From Pseudomonadota bacterium (lineage in GTDB: Bacteria > Pseudomonadota > Alphaproteobacteria > Sphingomonadales > Sphingomonadaceae), in contig JAEZFL010000133.1 of the NCBI GenBank assembly GCA_023417515.1, positions 1-62,383 on the forward strand: 62,383 nt of DNA, given 5' to 3'. Positions 26,471 to 35,050 of the stretch are shown here, piece by piece. Numbering within the stretch: the stretch's first letter is position 1; every line of letters starts with the position of its first letter. The notes under the pieces were generated by a model. The model was not told where the DNA came from. It made no database searches and saw only the letters and a program-made list of their open reading frames with translations. A program made the translations under genes and the position numbers.

Positions 26471-28068
26471 CCACCGCGCATGTCGACACCTTCGTCCGCG
26501 ACCGCCTGCCGCCCGTCGAGGCCCAGCCGGAGTTCCTGTTCGACCTGCCCGAGCTTCAATATCCAGAGCGCATGAACGCCGCGGTCGAGTTGATCGACCG
26601 GCAGCCGGCGGAGCGGCTGGCGGTGATCAACGACGCGGGCCAGTGGACCTATGGCGAGATGCGGTCGCTGTCCGACCGGATCGCGCGGCTGCTCACGGAA
26701 GAGGAAGGCCTCGTCCCTGGCAACCGCGTGCTTCTGCGCGGCCCCAACAATGCGACGATGTTCGCCGCCTGGCTCGGCGTTCTGAAGGCGGGCGGCGTGG
26801 TGGTGGCGACGATGCCGATGCTTCGCCCGGGCGAGGTCGCGACGATCCTCGAGCGCGCCCAGGTCAGCCACGCCATCGTCGACAGCCGCACCATCGACGA
26901 TTTCCGCGCCGGCGCCGCACAGGCAGGGACGGTCCGCTCCCTCCTCACTTATGACGGCGATCTCGGGACGGGCGAGTTAGAGCGTCGGCTGGCGGCCGTG
27001 GCGGAGGGTTTCACGCCCGTCGACACGCACCGCGACGACGTCGCGCTGATCGCCTTCACCTCGGGCACGACCGGGCGGCCCAAGGGCTGCGTCCACTATC
27101 ACCGCGACATCCTCGCCAGCGCCGACAGCTTCGCGCATTATGTGCTGAAGCCGCAGGCCGGCGACCGCTGGGCCTGTTCGGCGCCGATCGCCTTCACCTT
27201 CGGCCTCGGCATGCTTCTGGTCTTCCCGTGGCGGTTCGGCGGAACCGCGGTGACGATCGAGACTCCCGGCCCGAAGCCGCTGCTCGAGGCCATCGCGCGC
27301 CACAAGGTCACCACCCTCGCCACCGCCCCGACCGCTTACAAGGCGATCACCGGGATGCTCCCCGACGCAGACATCGCGTCGCTTCGCACCTGCGTGTCGG
27401 CGGGCGAGCATCTGCCGGCGGCGACCTGGCATGGCTGGCATGAGACAACCGGCCTCCGAATCGTCGACGGCATCGGCGCGACCGAGATGATGCACATCTT
27501 CATCTCGGCGAGCGGCGGCGACATCCGTCCCGGCGCCACCGGCAAGGCCGTGCCCGGCTACCGCGCCACCGTCCTTGACGACGACGGCGAGCCGATGGCC
27601 AGCGGCACCGGCCGGCTGGCGGTCAAGGGCCCGACCGGCTGCCGCTATTTCGACGACGAGCGCCAGGCCAATTACGTGCAGGGTGGCTGGAACGTCACCG
27701 GCGATACCTACCGGCTCGACGAGGACGGCTATTTCTGGTTCGTCGCCCGCTCCGACGACATGATCATCTCGTCCGGCTACAACATCGCCGCTCCGGAGGT
27801 TGAAGGCGCCCTCTACGGCCACCCCGCGGTGCTGGAATGCGCGGTCGTCGGAGTCCCCTGCGAGGAGCGCGGCCAGAAGGTGAAGGCCTTCGTCGTCCTC
27901 GCCGACGGCCACGCCGCCTCACCCGATCTCGCCAAGGCCCTCCAGGACCACGCAAAGTGCGCGATCGCCCCCTACAAATATCCGCGCGACGTGGAGTTCG
28001 TGACCGCCTTGCCCAAGACCGCGACCGGAAAGCTCCAGCGCTTCTCCCTACGGGAGCGAGAAGCCTGA
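26467..28068 (+). CDS. Benzoate/2-aminobenzoate-CoA ligase-like AMP-dependent synthetase
   Basis: A 533-residue ANL-superfamily acid-CoA ligase. The phosphate loop FTSGTTGRPKGCVHYHRD is at about 196-213; GIGATEMMHIFISA (A5 region, about 336-349), YRLDEDGYFWFVARSDDMIISSGYNIAAPEVE (A7/A8) and the C-terminal lysine in PKTATGKLQRF near 526 are intact. The overall pattern matches benzoate-CoA ligase-type enzymes, which include 2-aminobenzoate-CoA ligase. It would activate the aromatic acid for the monooxygenase encoded at the operon start. ATGA overlap with ridA. It is the last gene of the operon and ends 12 bp before tRNA-Gly, read on the other strand. Confidence 0.9.
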   Translation: MTTAHVDTFVRDRLPPVEAQPEFLFDLPELQYPERMNAAVELIDRQPAERLAVINDAGQWTYGEMRSLSDRIARLLTEEEGLVPGNRVLLRGPNNATMFAAWLGVLKAGGVVVATMPMLRPGEVATILERAQVSHAIVDSRTIDDFRAGAAQAGTVRSLLTYDGDLGTGELERRLAAVAEGFTPVDTHRDDVALIAFTSGTTGRPKGCVHYHRDILASADSFAHYVLKPQAGDRWACSAPIAFTFGLGMLLVFPWRFGGTAVTIETPGPKPLLEAIARHKVTTLATAPTAYKAITGMLPDADIASLRTCVSAGEHLPAATWHGWHETTGLRIVDGIGATEMMHIFISASGGDIRPGATGKAVPGYRATVLDDDGEPMASGTGRLAVKGPTGCRYFDDERQANYVQGGWNVTGDTYRLDEDGYFWFVARSDDMIISSGYNIAAPEVEGALYGHPAVLECAVVGVPCEERGQKVKAFVVLADGHAASPDLAKALQDHAKCAIAPYKYPRDVEFVTALPKTATGKLQRFSLREREA

Positions 28069-28080
28069 TCCGAGAGAGGC

Positions 28081-28154
28081 TGGAGCGGGTGAAGGGAATC
28101 GAACCCTCGTCGTAAGCTTGGAAGGCTTCTGCTCTACCATTGAGCTACACCCGC
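28081..28154 (-). tRNA. tRNA-Gly (anticodon UCC)
   Basis: On the minus strand the gene starts GCGGGTGTAGCTC and ends CACCCGCTCCA with CCA encoded. The cloverleaf has a 7-bp acceptor stem, D arm GCTC/GAGC, anticodon loop CTTCCAA (UCC, reads GGA/GGG), T loop TTCGATT and no long variable arm. Length is 74 nt including CCA. Confidence 0.97.
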
Positions 28155-28304
28155 ATCGCGACCGCTTAACTGTGGCCGGGCCCGCCTTTTTGCAAGGCGG
28201 TGCGCGATCAACGGCGGCTGCGACGGCTCAGTGCCATTGCGATGGCGATCTCGTCAACATGAAGACCGCAGAGCGCCCCACATTGTGCCGCAAAGCAGGA
28301 TCGC

Positions 28305-29498
28305 TCACATGCCGTTGTCGGCCCGCGGCGCCCACAGGATCGGGCCGTAAGCGATCAGGAAGACCAGGAAGGCGCCGCCCCAGGCGAGCCCCGACACTTC
28401 CATGCCGAGCGTATAGTCGATGAAGCCGAGCGGCGCAGTCACCCGCAGCAGCGCGCCGAGCGTCACCAACACAAAGAGCAGCACCGTCGCCGGGCTCGCG
28501 CGCAGGTCGCGCCCGGTATGGCCGAGCGTCGCCCGCGTCATGACGGCGAGGATCATCGTCGCCATCGCACCGGCGGTCAGTGCGTGGATCGCCGCGGAGC
28601 GCGGCACGGCGGCGCCGAGGATCGAGGCTCCGAGCAGCAATAGCCCGACCGGCACCCAGGAATAGCCGACATGGAGGATGACGACGAGCGGATCGGCGAG
28701 CGTCCTGAGCCCGCTCCAGCGCGCGAGACGGAGCACCTGAAACAAGCCGGCGGCGAGGAGCAGCAGGCCGACCTCGGAACGCTCGGGCAGCGTCACCCAG
28801 GCGAGCAGGGCGGCCGCTGTGAGCCCGATCGTCGCGAGGTCGAAGCGACCGGGCTGGCCCGGCAAGCCCTGCTTGACGCCGCGCTTGGTCAGCCAGTTGC
28901 GCGTGAAGGAGGGGATGATGCGCCCGCCGATCAGCGAGATCATCACCACGACCAGCGCCAGCCCGGCGCGCCAGCCGAGCCCCTCGTCCGCCACGATCCC
29001 GGCCGCGGCGGCATGATCGAGCGCGTTGGCGATCCCGAACAGAAGCACGAGGCCGACGACCGGCACGTTGCGGTTCTTGGCTGCGAGCACCTCGCGGGCG
29101 CCCAGCGCCGCCAGCACGAGATAGAAGCCGACATCCAGCGCGGCGGCGGCACCCTGCCCGATCTCGAGCGAGCACAGCACGGCCAGGCGCGCGATGACCC
29201 ATAGGCCGAACAGCGTTGCGAGCGGCGCCCCGGCGATCGGCAGGCGGCCGGTCCAATTGGGAATCGCGGTCAGAAGGAAACCGGCGATCACCGCACCGAC
29301 GAAGCCGAACAGCATTTCGTGGCGGTGCCAGACCAGCGGCTCGAGCGCGCTGGGCAGGGTCGCCGCTCCGGCGAGCGTCGTCAGCCACAAAGTCAGCGCG
29401 ACGATGGCCCAAACGGCACCGCCGAAGAAGAAGGGCCGGAAGCCGCCCCTCAGGAAGGCCGGTGCCGCCGCCATCCGCGACCGCCGCAGCGCCAGCAT
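28305..29498 (-). CDS. nnrS: NnrS-family haem/copper membrane protein (nitric-oxide response)
   Basis: A 397-residue polytopic protein with about twelve hydrophobic segments. It begins with the family hallmark AFLRGGFRPFFFGG and contains WHRHEMLFGFVGAVIAGFLLTAIPNWTGR, whose histidines are conserved in NnrS. NnrS is a haem- and copper-containing membrane protein tied to nitric oxide stress and denitrification. I start at ATG 29498 (GAGG about 7 bp upstream). The frame extends to 29561, but that start lies only 12 bp from an FNR-like box at 29573-29586, which better fits a promoter for the shorter protein. No denitrification enzymes are in the window. Confidence 0.88.
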   Translation of the reverse strand: MLALRRSRMAAAPAFLRGGFRPFFFGGAVWAIVALTLWLTTLAGAATLPSALEPLVWHRHEMLFGFVGAVIAGFLLTAIPNWTGRLPIAGAPLATLFGLWVIARLAVLCSLEIGQGAAAALDVGFYLVLAALGAREVLAAKNRNVPVVGLVLLFGIANALDHAAAAGIVADEGLGWRAGLALVVVMISLIGGRIIPSFTRNWLTKRGVKQGLPGQPGRFDLATIGLTAAALLAWVTLPERSEVGLLLLAAGLFQVLRLARWSGLRTLADPLVVILHVGYSWVPVGLLLLGASILGAAVPRSAAIHALTAGAMATMILAVMTRATLGHTGRDLRASPATVLLFVLVTLGALLRVTAPLGFIDYTLGMEVSGLAWGGAFLVFLIAYGPILWAPRADNGM

Positions 29499-29572
29499 CC
29501 GCTCGCCTCGCGTCTCCAAGATCACACTCCTCAAGAAATGCGGCCGATGTGCACCGTCCAACGCCCGCCGAA

Positions 29573-29586
29573 TTGATCTGGCTCAC
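29573..29586. promoter_or_regulatory. FNR/CRP-family box between nnrS and a divergent membrane-protein gene
   Basis: TTGAT-CTGG-CTCAC matches the FNR/NNR consensus TTGAT-N4-ATCAA at 8 of 10 positions, with a perfect left half. Its centre is about 81 bp from the nnrS start and about 69 bp from the start at 29649, so it could serve either gene. Recognition by eye only. Confidence 0.45.
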
Positions 29587-29648
29587 TTCTGCACGCCGGC
29601 GCCCGGTTAGGGGGAGGCATCATTCATTGGGTGCGAAGGAGTGCTGAC

Positions 29649-30134
29649 ATGCGTCACGAGCGGGCACTGGACAAGGACACGTACAGCAAGGTGGAGGCGC
29701 CCACCTTGTGGACGGCAGGCGCGCAGCTGGCGCCGATGCCGGTGATCGAAATCGCGGACCCCGAACCGGCGGCGCAGATGCCGACTCCGGCCGCGCCTGA
29801 CGTGCCGGTCGCGGTCGGCGGCATGATCGCCATCGCCTATGCCGCGTTGATCGGCGCCTTCGCCGTCGCGACCGTCGGTTCGGCGGAATCGGCCTTCGCC
29901 GTAACGATCAGCGCCCTGTTCGTCGTCGCCTTCTTCACGGTGCCGCGAATCTTCCTCGCGGTCGAGCCGAAGGCGCGCAAGCGGTCGAGCTTCGATCGCT
30001 TCATGCTCGACGGCGTCCAGACGATGACCGGCCACAATTCCGGCCCGTCGGCGCTGGTCCAGATGCTGATCGTACCGGTGCTCCTGACTTTCGCCGCGCT
30101 CGCGATGGGAATTGCCGCGGCGATCTACCTGTAG
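29649..30134 (+). CDS. Unknown three-helix membrane protein divergent from nnrS
   Basis: A 161-residue protein of unknown function. The N-terminal 55 residues are soluble and Pro/Ala-rich. Three hydrophobic segments follow (about 57-75, 82-103 and 139-161), with a basic cytosolic-type loop (EPKARKRSSFDRF) between the second and third. The start is set by GAAGGAG at 29635-29641, 7 bp before ATG 29649; an upstream in-frame start at 29631 is less good. I recognise no domain or catalytic motif. Its position opposite nnrS, sharing an FNR-like box, suggests an accessory role in NO or oxygen-limited physiology, which is conjecture. Confidence 0.75.
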   Translation: MRHERALDKDTYSKVEAPTLWTAGAQLAPMPVIEIADPEPAAQMPTPAAPDVPVAVGGMIAIAYAALIGAFAVATVGSAESAFAVTISALFVVAFFTVPRIFLAVEPKARKRSSFDRFMLDGVQTMTGHNSGPSALVQMLIVPVLLTFAALAMGIAAAIYL

Positions 30135-30280
30135 CGAGTCGCCGCGGCGAACGGGATTTCCCCGCCCGTCGCCGCGGCTCGCCTCTGGCGCAAGCGATTG
30201 GAATTGATACACTATCGCGCGCCCCTGTGGATTCCTCGATAGCATTGCAGCGGGTTCGGCGTTAGAGCGCAGCTTTTCCC

Positions 30281-31696
30281 ATGGTGGGGTGGGTGCGCGT
30301 ACTTTCGTTCTTGACCGCAGCTTTGGTGGGCGCCGCGGCACCGCTGGCGCATGCGCAGACGAACGCGCCGCCGCTGCCCGACGCGTCCGAGCGCCCGCTC
30401 GACATCGATTTCAGCAGCGACCCGATCCTCGGCCTTGCCCGCATCTCCGAGAGCGAGGCCGCCTTCCGCCGGCTGATCGGCGAGGCGGTCCGGCTTCACC
30501 CCGCGACCGGCGAGGCCGCCGCCGGCGAGGACGAGGCGATCGCCGAGCTCGAGCAGGCCGAGGAGCAGCGCCGCCCCACGGTCGACATCGGCCTCACCAG
30601 CTATCGCGTGCTGAGCCGCGAATTCTCCGACGATCCGTTCAACATCATCGAACGCTCGCGCCCGATCCAGCGCACCGACGCCACCGTGACCGTTCAGCAG
30701 GTGCTGTTCGACTTCGGCGCCGGCGAGGCTCGCGTGCGGGCCGCCGGCGCCCGGTTGCGCGCGGCGGGAGCACAGCTCGAGCTCGACGCCGACCGAATCG
30801 CGCTGTCCGCGATCGCCGCCTGGTATGACGTGTTCGGCTACCGCGCGCTGGTCGAGCTGACCCGAGCCTTCGTCGCCAGCCAGCGCGAGCTGCGAGTCGC
30901 CGTCGAGGAGCGTATCCGACAGGGCGCGTCGGCCGAGGGCGACCTCGCGCAGGTCGATTCCTATATCGCCCAGGGCGAAATCCGACTGGCGCAATTCCGA
31001 CGCCAGCTCGCTACCGCCGAGGCTCGCTTCGCCGAGCTCACAGGGGCGCCCGCTCCGCCCGGCCTGGAGCGCGCCCCGGTCCAGGCCGTCCGCTTCGCCA
31101 GCCGCGACGACGCGGTCATGGCGGCCCAGGACGCCCCCGGCGTGCGCACGGCCGAAGCGCTCGCCGCGGGCGCTCGCCACGAGGCCGACGCCGCCGACGC
31201 CGAGCGCCTTCCCCAGGTCACCGGTGGAGTCGATGCCGGCCGCTACGGCGTGTTCGAGAATGACCGCGACTATGACGTGCGCGCCCGAGTCGGCCTGCGC
31301 TGGCGGCTGTTCGGCGGAGTCGACCCGCGCTACCGCCAGTTCGCCGCCCGCGCCCGCGGCGCCGAGGCCCGCGCCGACCGAATCCGGGTCGAGGCCGAGC
31401 GCGACGCGGCCATCGCCTGGGCCGACGTCCAGGCGCTCGAGGAGCAGCTCGCCGCCCTCGAGACCGCCTATCGCGCCAGCCGCCAGTCGCGCGACGTGAT
31501 CGTGACCCGCTTCCGCGCCGCGCGCGGCACCCTGTTCGACGTGATCGCCGCCGAGGACGCCTATTTCGGCGCCGCGACGGCCTATATCCAGGGTCTTACC
31601 GAACTGGATGCCGCTCGCTACATCCTCCTCTCCCGGACCGGCCTCTTGCTGCAGCGGCTCGGTATCGATCCCGACAGGCTGGGGAGAACGGGTTGA
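30281..31696 (+). CDS. TolC-family outer-membrane channel of type I secretion
   Basis: A 471-residue outer-membrane efflux protein with an N-terminal signal peptide ending near PLAHAQ (about residue 25). The protein shows the duplicated TolC helical-hairpin composition: Ala/Arg/Glu-rich amphipathic helices (about 140-230 and 350-450) with VTVQQVLFDFGAGEARV and VGLRWRLFGGVDPRYRQF, the two TolC strand-turn signatures. It is the first gene of a type I secretion operon; its TGA overlaps the TTG start of the ABC transporter gene. TolC forms the trimeric channel through the outer membrane. Confidence 0.9.
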   Translation: MVGWVRVLSFLTAALVGAAAPLAHAQTNAPPLPDASERPLDIDFSSDPILGLARISESEAAFRRLIGEAVRLHPATGEAAAGEDEAIAELEQAEEQRRPTVDIGLTSYRVLSREFSDDPFNIIERSRPIQRTDATVTVQQVLFDFGAGEARVRAAGARLRAAGAQLELDADRIALSAIAAWYDVFGYRALVELTRAFVASQRELRVAVEERIRQGASAEGDLAQVDSYIAQGEIRLAQFRRQLATAEARFAELTGAPAPPGLERAPVQAVRFASRDDAVMAAQDAPGVRTAEALAAGARHEADAADAERLPQVTGGVDAGRYGVFENDRDYDVRARVGLRWRLFGGVDPRYRQFAARARGAEARADRIRVEAERDAAIAWADVQALEEQLAALETAYRASRQSRDVIVTRFRAARGTLFDVIAAEDAYFGAATAYIQGLTELDAARYILLSRTGLLLQRLGIDPDRLGRTG

Positions 31697-33423
31697 GCGA
31701 CACCGATCTGGTCGAGGCGCCGAAGCCGCGGTTCGCACCGTGGCTGCTGGAGCCGATGAAGCGCAACCGGTCGACCTATTTCAAGGTCGCGGTGGCGGCG
31801 GTGTTCATCAACATGTTCGGCCTGTTGACCGCCTTGTTCACGATGGTGGTCTATGACCGGGTCATCCCCAACAACGCCTTCTCCTCGCTGTGGGCGCTGA
31901 CCGTCGGCCTGGTCATCGTCATCGTCTTCGACTTCATCCTCAAATTGCTGCGCGCCTATTTCGTCGACTTCGCCGGCGCCCAGATCGACCGCGACGTCGG
32001 CGAGGAGGTGTTCGGCCGGCTGCTCGCGATGCGGCTGGAGCTCAAGAAGGGCTCGACCGGCGCCATCGCCGGGATCATGCGCGAGCTCGAGGCGCTGCGC
32101 GAATTCTTCGCCTCGGCGACCCTCACCGCCGTGGTCGACGTGCCCTTCATCCTCATCACCCTGCTCGCCGTGTGGATCATCGGCGGCTGGGTCGTGGCGG
32201 TGCCCGCCTTGATGGTGCCGATCGTGATCCTGATCGGCTGGGCCACCCACCCCGCGCTCGAGCGGCTGTCGGCCAAGTCGATGGGCGAGAGCCTGCTGAA
32301 GCAATCCGTACTGGTCGAGACGGTCGGTGGCATCGAGACGGTGAAGGCGACCGGCGCCGGGCCGCTGCTCGCCGAGCGCTGGTCGCGGGCGGTGACCCAG
32401 CAGTCCGACAGCGCCATGCGCCAGCGGCTGATCGGCGCGATCGGCACCACCTTCGCCGGCTCGGCCGGCACCATCTCCTATTCCGGCGTGGTCATCGTCG
32501 GCGTGTTCCTGATCGCCGAGAACATGCTGACCATGGGCGGCCTCATTGCCTGCTCGATCCTGTCGGGCCGGGCCATCGCGCCGCTCGCCCAGATCTCGCA
32601 GCTCCTCTCGCGCCTCACCGCGACCCGCACCGCCTATCGCCAGGTCAAGGCGCTGATGGAGCAGCCGCTGGAAGGCCCGTCCGGCGAGCCGCTCAAGCCC
32701 GCGCTGATCAAGGGCAAGGTCGAGTTCAAGAACGTCACCTTCCGCTATCCCGGAGCGACCGAGCCGGTGCTTCGCGAAGTGAGCTTCACGATCGAGCCGG
32801 GCGAGCGAGTCGCGCTTCTCGGCCGAGTCGGCTCGGGCAAGTCGACCATCGCCCGACTCGTGCTCGGCCTCTATCCGCCCGACGACGGGCTGGTGATGAT
32901 CGACGGCACCGACATCCGCCAGCTCGACCCGGCCTCGCTGCGCGCCAAGATGGGCGCGGCGCTGCAGGAAAGCGTGCTTCTGACCGGCTCGGTGCGCGAG
33001 AATATCGAGCTCGGCCGCGCCGACATCGACGACGAGGAGATGATCCGCGCCGCGACCGTTTCGGGCACTCACCAGTTCATGGGGCAGATCGCGAACGGCT
33101 ACGACCTCAGGCTCGCCGACCGCGGCGAGGGCCTGTCCGGCGGCCAGCGCCAGTCGATCGCCATCGCCCGAGCCATTGCCGGCCGGCCGTCGATCGTCGT
33201 GCTCGACGAGCCGTCGAGCGCGATGGACGCGCAGACCGAGACCGCGCTGATCCAGCGGCTCGGCGAGGAGCTGGCCGGCCGCACCGTGATCATGATCACC
33301 CACCGGCCGCCTTTGCTTGCCTTGGCGACGCGGGTGATCCTGATCGAAGCCGGAAAGGTCGCCGCCGACGGCCCGCGCGACAAGATCCTGCAGCAGCTCA
33401 CGCGTCCGAAGGCCGCCGCCTGA
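31693..33423 (+). CDS. Type I secretion ABC transporter (LapB/HlyB-like, without peptidase domain)
   Basis: A 576-residue permease-ATPase fusion. Six membrane segments span about 28-310. The nucleotide-binding domain has Walker A GRVGSGKST (about 377-385), Q-loop region near GAALQESVL, signature LSGGQRQS (about 482-489), Walker B IVVLDEPSS and H-loop ITHRP. There is no N-terminal C39 or C39-like domain extension as in HlyB; residues 1-27 are too short, so it is PrtD- or LapB-like in layout. Starts with TTG inside the tolC stop and ends one base into the adaptor gene's ATG. It powers export of non-Sec substrates, usually RTX proteins. Confidence 0.92.
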   Translation: MSDTDLVEAPKPRFAPWLLEPMKRNRSTYFKVAVAAVFINMFGLLTALFTMVVYDRVIPNNAFSSLWALTVGLVIVIVFDFILKLLRAYFVDFAGAQIDRDVGEEVFGRLLAMRLELKKGSTGAIAGIMRELEALREFFASATLTAVVDVPFILITLLAVWIIGGWVVAVPALMVPIVILIGWATHPALERLSAKSMGESLLKQSVLVETVGGIETVKATGAGPLLAERWSRAVTQQSDSAMRQRLIGAIGTTFAGSAGTISYSGVVIVGVFLIAENMLTMGGLIACSILSGRAIAPLAQISQLLSRLTATRTAYRQVKALMEQPLEGPSGEPLKPALIKGKVEFKNVTFRYPGATEPVLREVSFTIEPGERVALLGRVGSGKSTIARLVLGLYPPDDGLVMIDGTDIRQLDPASLRAKMGAALQESVLLTGSVRENIELGRADIDDEEMIRAATVSGTHQFMGQIANGYDLRLADRGEGLSGGQRQSIAIARAIAGRPSIVVLDEPSSAMDAQTETALIQRLGEELAGRTVIMITHRPPLLALATRVILIEAGKVAADGPRDKILQQLTRPKAAA

Positions 33424-34727
33424 TGCTGATGCGCAAGCTCGAGGACCTGCCCGATGCCATCAAGCCGCGCGCGACGTCCAACTGGCTCCTGTGGACCGTC
33501 GTCGGCTTCGTCGTCCTGTTCTTCATCTGGGCGTCGCTCGCCGAGATCGAGCGCACCGTGCGCGGCATGGGCCGGGTGATCCCGAGCTCGCAGCTCCAGG
33601 TCGTGTCGAACCAGGAAGGCGGCACGGTCGAGGACATTCTCGTGCGCGCCGGCGACGTCGTGCAGGCCGGCGCGCCCCTGCTCCGCCTCGATCCGACGGC
33701 GACCGGCGCCGAGCTCGGCAGCGGCGAGGCGTCCTACAACGCGCTGCTGGTCAAGATCGCGCGGCTGTCCGCCGAGGTCCAGGGGCGCGAGCCCAGCTAC
33801 CCGCGCAGCGACGACCCGACCGTGGCCGAGCAGATCCGGATCGAGCAATCGCTCCACGCCGCGCGAATGGCCGACCTTGCCGGCCTGACCGGCGCCGCGA
33901 ACGCTCGGTTGCAGCAGGCCGAGCGTGCCGTGTCCGAGGCGCAGTCCGCCTACCAGGCGCGAGTCACCGCCCGCGACGCCCGCGCCGCCGAGGCGCGTAT
34001 CATCCGCCCGCTGGTCGAGCGCGGAATCGAGCCGCGCCTGTCGCTGGTCCAGGCCGAGAGCGCCGCGTCGGTCGCGGCAAGCGAGGCCGCCGCGGCATCG
34101 GCCTCGATCAGCCGTGCCCAGGCCGCCGTGGTCGAGGCGCGCCAGACCCTCATCCAGCTCCGCCAGGACTGGCGCTCCCAGGCCGCGACCGAGCTTGCCG
34201 CCGCCCAGGCCGAGCTGGAGGCGCGCCGCCGTGCCCTCCCCGCGCTCGCCGAGCGGGTCGACCGGACCGTGCTGCGCGCGCCGCTTCCAGGCCGGATCAA
34301 CCGGGTCCTCGTCACCACCCGCGGCGCTGCGGTCCAGCCGAGCCAGCCGCTGGTCGAGATCGTCCCGTCGGAGGAAAGCCTGCTCATCGAGGCGCGGGTG
34401 CTGCCCGAGGACATCAGCTTCGTGCGCATGGGCCAGCCGGCCAAGATCGCGATCACCGCCTATGACCGCTCGGTCTACGGCACGCTGGACGGCGAGGTGG
34501 TCAACATCTCGCCCGACGCGGTCACCGAGGAGCGCACCGGCGAGACCTATTATCTCGTCCGAGTCCGCACCCGCACCAACGCCCTTCGCGATCCGCGCGG
34601 CCGCGCGATGGAGATCGCCCCCGGAATGGTCGCCGAAGTCGACCTCCTGGGCGACACGAGGACCGTGCTTCAATATATCCTGACCCCGATCACGCGGCTG
34701 AGCGAGACGGCGTTTAGGGAGCAATAA
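33423..34727 (+). CDS. HlyD/LapC-type membrane-fusion protein of type I secretion
   Basis: A 434-residue periplasmic adaptor. A short cytosolic N-terminus is followed by one membrane helix (about 22-42), a lipoyl half-motif (VVSNQEGGTVEDILVRAGDVV, about 60-80), a long Ala/Arg/Glu/Gln coiled-coil hairpin (about 95-280), the second lipoyl half (TVLRAPLPGRINRV), and the HlyD C-terminal beta-domain with IEIAPGMVAEVDLLGDTRTVLQYILTPI. The ATG at 33423 shares a base with the transporter stop. It bridges the ABC transporter to TolC. With the two genes upstream it completes a secretion machine. Confidence 0.92.
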   Translation: MLMRKLEDLPDAIKPRATSNWLLWTVVGFVVLFFIWASLAEIERTVRGMGRVIPSSQLQVVSNQEGGTVEDILVRAGDVVQAGAPLLRLDPTATGAELGSGEASYNALLVKIARLSAEVQGREPSYPRSDDPTVAEQIRIEQSLHAARMADLAGLTGAANARLQQAERAVSEAQSAYQARVTARDARAAEARIIRPLVERGIEPRLSLVQAESAASVAASEAAAASASISRAQAAVVEARQTLIQLRQDWRSQAATELAAAQAELEARRRALPALAERVDRTVLRAPLPGRINRVLVTTRGAAVQPSQPLVEIVPSEESLLIEARVLPEDISFVRMGQPAKIAITAYDRSVYGTLDGEVVNISPDAVTEERTGETYYLVRVRTRTNALRDPRGRAMEIAPGMVAEVDLLGDTRTVLQYILTPITRLSETAFREQ

Positions 34728-34817
34728 TCGGCGCTGAGCGTCCGAGGCGGTGCTTCAGCACCTCTTCGAAGGTGGCCGGAACGTCATCCGCCTCGCCCGT
34801 CGAGACCTCGGCGAAGG

Positions 34818-34904
34818 TGGTGGACAGGGCTGGATTCGAACCAGCGTACGGGAAACCCGGGCAGATTTACAGTCTGCTGCCTTTAACCACTCGGCCACCT
34901 GTCC
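34818..34904 (-). tRNA. tRNA-Tyr (anticodon GUA)
   Basis: Minus strand: begins GGACAGGTGGCCGAG and ends CCCTGTCCACCA with CCA encoded. The anticodon loop CTGTAAA gives GUA, and there is a long class II variable arm, as expected for bacterial tRNA-Tyr. Length is 87 nt including CCA. Confidence 0.97.
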
Positions 34905-35050
34905 CCAATCGATCAGGGGTCGGCCCTGAGATAGGAAGGGCGCTCCATTGGCGAAAGGGGGCGCGCCTGTCAACGGCTGGTGCCCGGCTTGCCCGGCGAG
35001 CGGGCGGGACCTAGACGGCATGCAGCTTTCAACAGGAGTTTCGTCGCCAC

